DNA of 12,230 bases from DAIOHQ01 sp036744635 (GTDB taxonomy: Bacteria; Planctomycetota; Phycisphaerae; Tepidisphaerales; Tepidisphaeraceae): contig DAIOHQ010000149.1 in NCBI GenBank assembly GCA_036744635.1, positions 1-12,230 on the forward strand. The letters run 5' to 3'. Within the stretch, counting starts at the first letter, position 1; every line of letters starts with the position of its first letter. Shown in pieces: positions 6,563-12,230 of the stretch. A model generated the notes under the pieces. It searched no databases and was not told the origin of the DNA. It saw only the letters and a program-made list of their open reading frames with translations. Made by a program: the position numbers and the translations under genes.

Positions 6563-6591
6563 TACTTATTGCCCGCCGCGGCTGTTGTCAA
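6563..6591 (-). promoter_or_regulatory. Candidate promoter of the ABC operon
   Basis: On the minus strand a perfect TTGACA (6591-6586) is followed after 17 bases by TAAGTA (6568-6563), a poor -10 box. It lies in the 173-base gap between the Uma2 gene and the ATPase, which would give a leader of about 85-90 bases. The -35 is convincing; the -10 is not. Confidence 0.3.
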
Positions 6592-6619
6592 GCGTTGCAT
6601 GGCCTCCCATAACTCCGAT

Positions 6620-6638
6620 TCACGCCTGAATGGCGTGA
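6620..6638 (-). terminator. Hairpin directly after the Uma2-family gene
   Basis: TCACGCC-TGAAT-GGCGTGA gives a 7-bp stem beginning 2 bases past the stop codon. No U-tract follows on the minus strand, so it is either a factor-dependent or weak terminator, or another REP-type palindrome. Confidence 0.4.
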
Positions 6639-6640
6639 GA

Positions 6641-7222
6641 TTACAGACCGAACAGGGACGCCACCGGAGCGCGAAATCCGGGAAGGTGCGGGTCGGCGGT
6701 GAGGTCTTGGGTGAAATTGAAGAAAGTAGGGTCGGCATCAGGGCGATAGACGGTCACCGTGCGAAACACCGGCTCGACGATCCAGATCAGCTTCACGCCC
6801 GCTTTGAGATAGGCCTGAACCTTGTCGAGAATATCTTCCTGTTTGTCGGAGGGCGAGAGAATTTCGACGGCGAGAACGGGAATGCCGTCGATGATGAATG
6901 CATCCTCGGGATTCGCCTGAGCAACCTCGGCGGAGATATACGCCACGTCGATGCCGACGGTGGTATCTGGATCGCGCAGGATACGAAAGCCCGCCTCGCC
7001 GCTCAGGATTTCCCCGCGTGGGGTGGGCTGGGCATCTAGCCACGTCTTCAACAACGCCGCGATGGTGGATTCAGTCCTGCTGTGGCGTCTTCCTCTGCGC
7101 GTCATCGGCTTCTCCTGCAATCGCCCCTGGATCAACTCGCGCTCGACGCCATCATCTGGCAGCGCGAGGAGTTCCTCAGTGGTCATCAGTGCGGGCATGA
7201 GCGTAGTGGTGGACATCTGCAT
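6641..7222 (-). CDS. Uma2 family (DUF820) putative endonuclease-fold protein
   Basis: A 193-residue soluble protein of the PD-(D/E)xK-like Uma2 family. Such genes are often present in many copies in planctomycetes and cyanobacteria; their cellular role is not settled. Visible features are the N-terminal MTTEELLALPDDGVERELIQGRL (13-35), a helix with His47, the strand GIDVAYIS (90-97) with candidate Asp92, VEILSPSDKQEDILDKVQAYLKAGV (119-143) with Glu120 and Lys127/Lys134 in the usual catalytic positions, and IWIVEP (146-151). The active-site residues look intact, so it is not an obvious pseudogene. GAGGAG precedes two possible ATGs (7222 with spacing 3, or 7216 with spacing 9); the second has the better spacing. 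It is divergent from the ribbon-helix-helix gene, with a REP-like pair between them. Confidence 0.88.
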   Translation of the reverse strand: MQMSTTTLMPALMTTEELLALPDDGVERELIQGRLQEKPMTRRGRRHSRTESTIAALLKTWLDAQPTPRGEILSGEAGFRILRDPDTTVGIDVAYISAEVAQANPEDAFIIDGIPVLAVEILSPSDKQEDILDKVQAYLKAGVKLIWIVEPVFRTVTVYRPDADPTFFNFTQDLTADPHLPGFRAPVASLFGL

Positions 7223-7253
7223 TCACTCCTCGGTGCGGCGGATCGGATGGATA

Positions 7254-7259
7254 TTCTAT
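7254..7259 (-). promoter_or_regulatory. Candidate -10 box of the Uma2-family gene
   Basis: TAGAAT on the minus strand differs from TATAAT at one base and would start transcription about 25 bases before the ATG, leaving room for the GAGGAG site. No clear -35 is present. Confidence 0.3.
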
Positions 7260-7278
7260 CGCATTCCGGATGCAGAAG

Positions 7279-7340
7279 GTAGGGTGCTCTCCAAGCACCA
7301 TTCTCGCGAGCGATAAGATGATGCTCGTAGAGCAACCTAC
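7279..7340. repeat. REP-like inverted pair in the divergent spacer
   Basis: Left unit 7279-7299 is GTAG + GGTGCT-CTCCA-AGCACC. Right unit 7320-7340, read on the minus strand, is GTAG + GTTGCTC-TAC-GAGCATC with one stem mismatch. The units face each other across 20 bases that contain the 8-base palindrome CTCGCGAG (7303-7310). The pair lies between the Uma2 and ribbon-helix-helix genes. Confidence 0.7.
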
Positions 7341-7347
7341 ATAACAT

Positions 7348-7353
7348 TATGAT
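7348..7353 (+). promoter_or_regulatory. Candidate -10 box (TATGAT) of the ribbon-helix-helix gene
   Basis: TATGAT is one base from consensus and ends 9 bases before the ATG. No Shine-Dalgarno is present, so a leaderless or near-leaderless transcript is possible. No -35 is obvious. Confidence 0.3.
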
Positions 7354-7362
7354 GGGCGCGCC

Positions 7363-7713
7363 ATGGACACCAAGAAAGAAAGCGCAAAGAAAGCGCCTCG
7401 CCAATCCGACATCGAAGATTTCATTGCGTTGCCCGATTCGGAAAAAGAGCGGATCGTGAACCAGATCGAGGCCGAGACGCCCGAGCAGTTTCTCGCTCGC
7501 TCCCGCCCGCTCAATGCCCAGGAGCGGCGGCAATGGCGGCGATTCAAGGCCAAGATGGGACGCCCCAAGATCGGCAAGAGCGCCAAGACGATCTCCCTGA
7601 CAGTGGAAAAGGAATTGCTGAAACAGGCCGACGCCTACGCCAAGCGCCACGGCCTCAGCCGCGCCAAACTGGTGGCCCAGGGGCTGCTCGCCGTCATCGG
7701 ATCGGCGGCGTGA
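7363..7713 (+). CDS. Small ribbon-helix-helix (CopG/MetJ-like) DNA-binding protein
   Basis: A 116-residue basic protein. The C-terminal ~40 residues fit a ribbon-helix-helix fold: strand TISLTVEKE (76-84), helix 1 LLKQADAYAKRHG (85-97), turn LSRA (98-101), helix 2 KLVAQGLLAVIG (102-113). The N-terminal part is lysine/glutamate-rich and carries GRPKIGKSAKT, a typical linker before such folds. Antitoxins and small autoregulators share this shape. No toxin gene follows: the next gene is rarA, 120 bases on. It is therefore an orphan antitoxin-like protein or a plain regulator; it may control the divergent Uma2 gene, which is inference. Confidence 0.7.
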   Translation: MDTKKESAKKAPRQSDIEDFIALPDSEKERIVNQIEAETPEQFLARSRPLNAQERRQWRRFKAKMGRPKIGKSAKTISLTVEKELLKQADAYAKRHGLSRAKLVAQGLLAVIGSAA

Positions 7714-7820
7714 TCGCTCCGAGGCGGTGCAATTGGTTGCGGCAAATGAGGATCGTGGTGCTCTTACGTAATGAGAGGGGATGCGCGGAAGCTGCGGTGT
7801 CTGAAAGGGCGCGGACGTGG

Positions 7821-7826
7821 TACAAC
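7821..7826 (+). promoter_or_regulatory. Candidate -10 hexamer (TACAAC) before rarA
   Basis: TACAAC sits 7 bases before the chosen rarA ATG, preceded by TG at the extended -10 position (TGGTACAAC). The same hexamer lies 6 bases before the Gfo/Idh/MocA gene. GGAG at 7830-7833 touches the ATG and is too close to act as a normal Shine-Dalgarno. Confidence 0.25.
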
Positions 7827-7833
7827 TTTGGAG

Positions 7834-9195
7834 ATGGATTTATTCCAAGACGTCCGGAAAAAGCAGTTCGACCGCGTGGCCCCGCTGGCGGCGCGGATGC
7901 GGCCGCGGACGCTGGAAGAATTCGTCGGCCAGCATCATTTCCTCGGCCCCGGCAAGTTGCTGCGGCGGATGCTCGAAGCCGACCGCCTCACCAGCATCAT
8001 CTTTTACGGCCCGCCCGGCACCGGCAAAACCACCCTCGCCCAGCTCATCGCCTCCTACAGCAAGAGCCATTTTGAAGAGGTCAACGCCGCGGCCGTCGGC
8101 GTGAAGGAGGTGCGCAAGATTCTGGAAGATGCCCGCGAGCGCCTGGCCAACACCGGCCAGCGCACGGTGCTCTTTCTCGACGAGATTCACCGCTTCAACC
8201 GCGCCCAGCAGGATATTCTCCTGCCCGATGTCGAGGCCGGCCTGATCCTGCTTGTCGGCGCCACCACCGAAAATCCCTTCTTCGCGGTCAATTCTCCCCT
8301 CATCAGCCGCAGCCAGATTTTCCAATTCGCGCCCCTCACCGAAGAGGAAATCCGCTCCCTGGTCCACCGCGCCATCGCCGACAAGGAACGCGGCTTCGGC
8401 AACATGGCCATCACCATCGACCCCCCCGCCGTCGATCTGTGGGCCACCATGTCCGATGGCGATGCCCGGCGCGCCCTGATGGCGCTGGAGGTGGCCGTCC
8501 TCTCTCTGCAGAAGGAGGCCACCGGCGCCGGCGACAAGAATCCGCCAATCCACGTCACCCTCGACGTCGCCGAGCAGTCCATCCAGCGCAAAGCCATCGT
8601 TTACGACGGCACCGGCGACGAGCACTACGACGCCGCCAGTGCCCTCATCAAATCCATGCGCGGCAGCGATCCCGATGCGGCCGTTTATTGGGTGGCACGG
8701 ATGCTCGAAGCCGGCGAAGACCCCCGCTTCATCGCCCGCCGAATCGCCATCCTCGCCAGCGAGGACATTGGCAACGCCGATCCGCGGGCGATATTGGTCG
8801 CGGCGGCGGCGTTTGACATCGTGGAAAAAGTCGGCATGCCCGAAGCCCAGCTTACTCTTGGCCAGGCCGCGATTTACATGGCCACCGCCCCCAAAAGCAA
8901 CAAATCGGCACTGGCCATCTGGGCGGCCATGTCCGATGTCCGCGAAGGCCGTACACTACCTGTGCCACGCCACCTGCAGGATACACACTATAAAGGGGCG
9001 AAAAAGCTTGGACACGGCCAAGGTTATCAGTATGCTCACGATTTCGAGGGTGGTTTTGTTGAGCAGGATTACCTTGGTGTCGATAAAACCTATTATGAAC
9101 CCAGCGACCGCGGCTATGAGGCAGAAATTGCCGAGCGGATGCGCAAGTTGAAGGAATGGCCGCCGGTGCAGACAAAAACTGACCCCACGCCATGA
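7834..9195 (+). CDS. rarA: Replication-associated recombination protein A (RarA/MgsA)
   Basis: AAA+ ATPase of the clamp-loader clade that acts at stalled replication forks; homologues of E. coli RarA and yeast Mgs1/human WRNIP1. The 453 residues show PLAARMRPRTLEEFVGQ (17-33), Walker A GPPGTGKT (59-66), Walker B VLFLDEIHRFNRAQQD (112-127), sensor 1 VGATTENP (141-148), the SRSQIFQF stretch (158-165), sensor 2 GDARRALMALE (209-219), and the tetramerisation and C-terminal domains with SEDIGNADP (309-317) and HYKGAKKLGHGQGYQY (385-400). Length is typical. I chose the ATG at 7834 because the family begins MDLF; an in-frame ATG at 7771 would add 21 basic residues unlike the family. Codon use turns AT-richer over about 8948-9100 although the protein stays conserved. 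Confidence 0.95.
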   Translation: MDLFQDVRKKQFDRVAPLAARMRPRTLEEFVGQHHFLGPGKLLRRMLEADRLTSIIFYGPPGTGKTTLAQLIASYSKSHFEEVNAAAVGVKEVRKILEDARERLANTGQRTVLFLDEIHRFNRAQQDILLPDVEAGLILLVGATTENPFFAVNSPLISRSQIFQFAPLTEEEIRSLVHRAIADKERGFGNMAITIDPPAVDLWATMSDGDARRALMALEVAVLSLQKEATGAGDKNPPIHVTLDVAEQSIQRKAIVYDGTGDEHYDAASALIKSMRGSDPDAAVYWVARMLEAGEDPRFIARRIAILASEDIGNADPRAILVAAAAFDIVEKVGMPEAQLTLGQAAIYMATAPKSNKSALAIWAAMSDVREGRTLPVPRHLQDTHYKGAKKLGHGQGYQYAHDFEGGFVEQDYLGVDKTYYEPSDRGYEAEIAERMRKLKEWPPVQTKTDPTP

Positions 9196-9252
9196 ATGCG
9201 GCGTATGATTGAGGGACTACGAGGGATTTGGTTGGCGAGAGGAACGTAGAGG

Positions 9253-9852
9253 ATGTCGGAAATAAACAGTAAGTCTGCCATTCGCAGGCACCTTCGGGAA
9301 AAGCTGGCGGCCATGCCCGAGCCCGAGCGCCGCAGTAAGAGCATTGAGGCGTGCAATCTGCTGTCGCACAGCCCCGAGTTCACCGCCGCCCGCGTGGTGA
9401 TGCTTTACCTCAGCAGCGCGACCGAACTGGATACCGCCCCGCTGGCGCTGAAATGTTGGCAGGCCGGCAAGACTGTCGTGGTGCCCAAGGTAAGCTGGGA
9501 CCAGCGCAGAATGTTGCCGGTGGAAATCGCCAGCCTGAACACCGGAATGACCACCACCGGCCCGGGTGTCCGCGAGCCGATCACCGGCCAACCCATCCCG
9601 ATCGAATTTATCGACCTCGTGATCGTTCCCGGACTAGGCTTCACCGCCTGCGGCCAGCGCATCGGGCGCGGCATGGGCTTTTACGACCGCTTCCTCGCCC
9701 AGAGCGAATTCATCGGGCTTTCCTGCGGCCTCGCCTTTGAAGAACAAATCGTCGATGCCCTTCCCACCCTTGACCATGACATGCCGTTAAGTATGCTTGC
9801 CACCAATCAGGGAATTCGCCGCTTCGCCACGAACTGCATCCAGCAGTCGTAA
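9253..9852 (+). CDS. ygfA: 5-formyltetrahydrofolate cyclo-ligase (MTHFS)
   Basis: Uses ATP to convert 5-formyltetrahydrofolate to 5,10-methenyltetrahydrofolate, returning folate stored as the 5-formyl form to one-carbon metabolism; cytoplasmic. The 199 residues show the N-terminal basic helix SAIRRHLREKLAAMPEPER (8-26), the strand VVMLYLSSATELDT (48-61) that helps form the folate site, the nucleotide-side strand KTVVVPKV (73-80), and the signature GQRIGRGMGFYDRFL (134-148) after DLVIVPGLGF. The C-terminus has IGLSCGLAFEEQIV and the family's PxxxHDxPL pattern as PTLDHDMPLS (171-180). The family usually has G-G-G/Y-Y-D where this has G-M-G-F-Y-D. It starts 57 bases after rarA with a weak GAGG near the ATG and may share its transcript. 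Confidence 0.93.
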   Translation: MSEINSKSAIRRHLREKLAAMPEPERRSKSIEACNLLSHSPEFTAARVVMLYLSSATELDTAPLALKCWQAGKTVVVPKVSWDQRRMLPVEIASLNTGMTTTGPGVREPITGQPIPIEFIDLVIVPGLGFTACGQRIGRGMGFYDRFLAQSEFIGLSCGLAFEEQIVDALPTLDHDMPLSMLATNQGIRRFATNCIQQS

Positions 9853-9914
9853 GTATAAGAGCCGGCCGGCCGCTTCCTGAAACCGGGCATATTGGTTCAG
9901 ACAAGTCAACCGCC

Positions 9915-9932
9915 GAGAACATGGAGGTTCTC
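9915..9932 (+). promoter_or_regulatory. Hairpin holding the Shine-Dalgarno of the L,D-transpeptidase gene
   Basis: GAGAAC (9915-9920) pairs perfectly with GTTCTC (9927-9932) around the loop ATGGAG. The GGAGG site (9923-9927) lies in the loop and first stem base, and the stem ends 1 base before the ATG at 9934. The GGAGG at 6-base spacing supports that start over the in-frame ATG at 9892. Confidence 0.4.
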
Positions 9933-9933
9933 A

Positions 9934-11040
9934 ATGAGTCGCACCAGCACCCGCATCAGCCGCGCGTTTATTGTGCTTCTGGCCTTCACGATCATCGTGG
10001 GGCTGGTGGTTTATCTGCGTAATCCCAGCCACACGAAGATTGACGCTCCGCCAGTGGCAGTGGTGAAGATCTCTTCCCCAAGCGCGCTGGAGCAGCAGGT
10101 TAAGCCCGCCGCCGATCTCGCCCGGCCGGATGCGCTCGTCACCCAGACGCCGCTGGCTTCCGGCAGCGCCAAGCCGACTACCACCCAGCCGACCACCGCG
10201 CCGGTGACGTCCGGCGCTTCCGGCAAAGCCGCCGATCTGTCCAAGGCCGCGACCGCCAGCGACCGCCAGCCCTCCAAGCAGCCGCTGATCGATGGAAAGG
10301 CTAAATTCGAAGGTGGCGACTTTCTGGCGGCGCGAAAGATCCTCAATGATGCGCTGACCAGCGGAATCCTCAGTGCATCGGAGATGGCCGAGGCCAAGTC
10401 GATCCTGCAGGGCGTCAACAAGATGCTGGTATTTTCGTCCCAGCGTTTCGCCAACGACGAATTCGGCACCACCTATGCCGTGCAGCGCGGCGACACCATG
10501 GCGAAAATCGCCGCCAACCATGATGTCACTCCCGAACTGCTGTCGCGCATCAATAAGATTTCCGACCCGAAGCGGCTGCAGGCCGGGGCGACCATCAAGG
10601 TGATCCAGGGCCCGTTTCACGCGGTGGTTCGCAAGAGCGCGTTCATGATGGACCTGTACTTCGGCAACCCCGGCGAGAAGGGATCGGTTTACGTGACCAG
10701 CTTCCCGGTCGGCCTGGGCAAGGAGGATTCCACCCCGACCGGTACCTGGCTGGTCGAGCCGCACAAGAAGCTGAAAAACCCCACCTATTTCAGCCCGCGC
10801 GGCGAAGGGCGCATCGATGCCGATGATCCCAAGAATCCCCTGGGCGAGTTCTGGATCGGCCTGAGCGGCGTCAACGGCGAAGCCGTCGGCAGACTCTCCT
10901 ACGGCATCCACGGCACCATCGAGCCGGACTCGATCGGCAAGCAAAGCTCGATGGGCTGCATCCGCATGCACAATGAAGATGTGGCCATCGTCTACGAGAT
11001 GCTGGTGGAAGGAAAGAGCACGGTGGTGGTCAAAGATTAG
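9934..11040 (+). CDS. Membrane-anchored LysM / YkuD L,D-transpeptidase
   Basis: Likely forms or edits 3-3 cross-links, or attaches proteins, in peptidoglycan outside the inner membrane. Domain order in 368 residues: membrane anchor about 11-28 (AFIVLLAFTIIVGLVVYL, uncleaved type II), a threonine/proline/alanine-rich linker with TTTQPTTAP (82-90), a helical repeat-like segment DGKAKFEGGDFLAARKILN (120-138), a LysM-like domain (about 179-225, TYAVQRGDTMAKIAANHDVT) that would bind glycan, then a YkuD catalytic domain (about 227-368). Catalytic residues are visible: His326 in YGIHGT and Cys342 in SSMGCIRMHNED. The position upstream of the candidate lipid-sugar dehydrogenase gives an envelope theme, but the genes are 56 bases apart and need not be one operon. 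Confidence 0.92.
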   Translation: MSRTSTRISRAFIVLLAFTIIVGLVVYLRNPSHTKIDAPPVAVVKISSPSALEQQVKPAADLARPDALVTQTPLASGSAKPTTTQPTTAPVTSGASGKAADLSKAATASDRQPSKQPLIDGKAKFEGGDFLAARKILNDALTSGILSASEMAEAKSILQGVNKMLVFSSQRFANDEFGTTYAVQRGDTMAKIAANHDVTPELLSRINKISDPKRLQAGATIKVIQGPFHAVVRKSAFMMDLYFGNPGEKGSVYVTSFPVGLGKEDSTPTGTWLVEPHKKLKNPTYFSPRGEGRIDADDPKNPLGEFWIGLSGVNGEAVGRLSYGIHGTIEPDSIGKQSSMGCIRMHNEDVAIVYEMLVEGKSTVVVKD

Positions 11041-11084
11041 CGCTGAATTGCCTCGGCAGGCTGGGCGCACCGGTTTCAAAGTCG

Positions 11085-11090
11085 TACAAC
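11085..11090 (+). promoter_or_regulatory. Candidate -10 hexamer (TACAAC) before the Gfo/Idh/MocA gene
   Basis: TACAAC ends 6 bases before the ATG at 11097 and no Shine-Dalgarno is present. The surrounding GTACAACATT closely matches GTACAACTTT before rarA. No convincing -35 is present. Confidence 0.25.
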
Positions 11091-11096
11091 ATTGCG

Positions 11097-12122
11097 ATGG
11101 CCGAAGCTGGTCCAACTTCGGACGGGCGAGTACCGGTTGCGGTGATCGGCTGCGGGCGGATGGGCCGCCTTCACGCGCGGGTGTATTCGGAAATGCCGCA
11201 GGTGGAACTCGTGGGCGTTTACGATGCCAACGCTGGCGCGGCGGCCGACGCGGCGGATGAATTCAACACCACGCCCTTCTCCGATCTCGCCGATCTGCTC
11301 CCGCGCATCCGCGCCGCCACCATCGCGGTGCCGACGAAATTTCACGCCCAGCTCGCCGAGCCTTGCCTCGGGGCAAAAATCGCCTGTCTGATCGAAAAGC
11401 CCCTCGCCAGCGATGTCGCCGAGTGCAAGCGCATCGTCGCCCTGGCGAAAGAAAACGATGTGATCGTGCAGGTCGGCCACATCGAGCGTTTCAATCCCGC
11501 CGTCCGGGCGATGGACCGGCTCAACATCAAGCCGCGCTTCATCGAGGTGGTGCGCATCAGCCCGCTCACCTTCCGCAGCATCGACGTGGGCGTGGTGCTG
11601 GACATGATGATTCACGACATCGACATCGTCCTGAAGCTGGCGCAGTCGAAGGTGGCCAGGGTGGAGGCCATCGGCGTAAGCGTCATTGGCGATGTCGAGG
11701 ATGTCTGCAACGCCCGGATCACCTTCGAGAATGGCTGCGTAGCCAACATCACCGCCAGCCGGATGGCCATGAAAACCGAGCGGCGGCTGCGCGTCTTCAG
11801 CGCCGATGCCTACGTCTCGCTCGATTACCAGAAGCGCTTGGGCGTGGTCGCCCATCGCAAGGGGAACCTCGACGCCATCCGGCAGACCGTGGCCAAAATC
11901 CGCAGCGGAGAGATCGAAGACCTATCAGATTTGAATTACACCGAGCTGGTCCATATCGAGGAGCTGGAAATTGACGACACCGAGCCGCTACGGGCGGAGC
12001 TTGAGTCGTTCGTTCACGCCGTCACCACCCATACCCGGCCGCAGGTCAGTGCCGAAGATGGCCTGGCCGCGGTTGAAACCGCCGAGCGGATCGTGGCCTC
12101 GATCGCGCTGCAAACCTTGTAA
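11097..12122 (+). CDS. Gfo/Idh/MocA family oxidoreductase, candidate UDP-GlcNAc 3-dehydrogenase (GnnA-like)
   Basis: NAD(P)-dependent dehydrogenase of 341 residues. The Rossmann domain opens VAVIGCGRMGRLHARVY (14-30), with the G-x-G-x-x-G dinucleotide loop at 18-23 and the acidic VYD end of strand 2 at 41-43. EKPLA (100-104) is the family's catalytic-lysine motif (Lys101). QVGHIERFNPAV (125-136) and VVLDMMIHDIDIVL (166-179), with His173 and Asp176, form the substrate side. The VGHIERFNP and MIHDIDIVL combination resembles dehydrogenases that act on UDP-GlcNAc, including GnnA, which makes the 3-keto sugar for 3-amino lipid A. I recall relatives lying beside lpx genes in planctomycetes, but no lpx gene is inside this window, so the substrate is inference; family membership is secure. 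Confidence 0.88.
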   Translation: MAEAGPTSDGRVPVAVIGCGRMGRLHARVYSEMPQVELVGVYDANAGAAADAADEFNTTPFSDLADLLPRIRAATIAVPTKFHAQLAEPCLGAKIACLIEKPLASDVAECKRIVALAKENDVIVQVGHIERFNPAVRAMDRLNIKPRFIEVVRISPLTFRSIDVGVVLDMMIHDIDIVLKLAQSKVARVEAIGVSVIGDVEDVCNARITFENGCVANITASRMAMKTERRLRVFSADAYVSLDYQKRLGVVAHRKGNLDAIRQTVAKIRSGEIEDLSDLNYTELVHIEELEIDDTEPLRAELESFVHAVTTHTRPQVSAEDGLAAVETAERIVASIALQTL

Positions 12123-12190
12123 GCGAGCGGGGAAATATGGAAGGTTTTTCGGGGGTGTAGCGCATGTTTTTGGCAACCGTCTTTTTCTGG

Positions 12191-12222
12191 CCCCCTCACC
12201 CTCACCCTAAACCCTCTCCCAC
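12191..12222. repeat. C-rich repeat-like sequence at the right edge
   Basis: The stretch CCCCTCACCCTCACCCTAAA followed by CCCTCTCCC resembles half of a dispersed intergenic element (CCCTCACCCTAACCCTCTCC type) that I recall from many bacterial genomes, usually followed by a GGGAGAGGG arm. The second arm would lie beyond the window. Nothing else is recognised between 12123 and the end. Confidence 0.35.
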
Positions 12223-12230
12223 GCGTACGT

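Noticed and set aside
7363..7713. Complete toxin-antitoxin pair
   Set aside because: No toxin-like gene follows the ribbon-helix-helix protein; the next gene is rarA after 120 bases, and the Uma2 gene is divergent and not a known toxin.
9857..9873. GC-rich palindrome AGAGCCGGCCGGCCGCT as a terminator after the MTHFS gene
   Set aside because: The stem is imperfect and short and no T-tract follows, so it is not separable from chance in GC-rich DNA.
9931..11115. A 394-codon minus-strand frame opposite the L,D-transpeptidase gene
   Set aside because: Low-information histidine/glycine/leucine-rich translation; the plus-strand gene has intact catalytic motifs.
12191..12222. Telomere-like CCCTAA repeat
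   Set aside because: The unit is irregular and occurs only a few times; it better matches a known style of bacterial intergenic repeat.

Overview
This window looks like chromosomal DNA from a GC-rich planctomycete, most likely of the Phycisphaerae/Tepidisphaera type. The clues are threonine-glutamine-proline linkers (TTQPTTKP-like runs) in exported proteins, a Gld-like ABC operon with a DUF4340 protein, a Uma2-family protein, and many GTAG-headed palindromic intergenic repeats. The placement rests on gene style and recalled family distribution, not on a marker gene. No rRNA, tRNA, CRISPR array, integrase or transposase is visible. No gap between genes exceeds 300 bases.

The left half (about 90-7222) is read entirely on the minus strand. 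In transcription order it holds a Uma2-family protein and then a four-gene operon: ABC ATPase (GTG start), ABC-2 permease, GldG-like membrane protein and DUF4340 membrane protein. queF (queuosine synthesis) follows. The operon resembles the GldA/GldF/GldG set known from Bacteroidetes gliding, but its job in planctomycetes is unknown. Every junction from the ATPase down to queF carries a REP-like palindrome or pair, of four sequence types with the same layout (short G-rich head, 7-8 bp stem, tiny loop). A fifth type sits in the divergent spacer at 7279-7340.

The right half (7363-12122) is read on the plus strand: a small ribbon-helix-helix protein, rarA (AAA+ ATPase of stalled forks), 5-formyltetrahydrofolate cyclo-ligase, a membrane-anchored LysM/YkuD L,D-transpeptidase, and a Gfo/Idh/MocA oxidoreductase similar to the lipid A sugar dehydrogenase GnnA. 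These are mostly housekeeping and envelope genes.

I see no clear new defence or mobile system. The most unusual features are the REP-like elements packed into one operon, a 38-codon open frame made largely of such repeats that exactly bridges ATPase and permease, a QueF tail encoded by what looks like a dispersed repeat, and -10-like hexamers 6-9 bases before the start codon of genes lacking a Shine-Dalgarno sequence (possible leaderless mRNAs).
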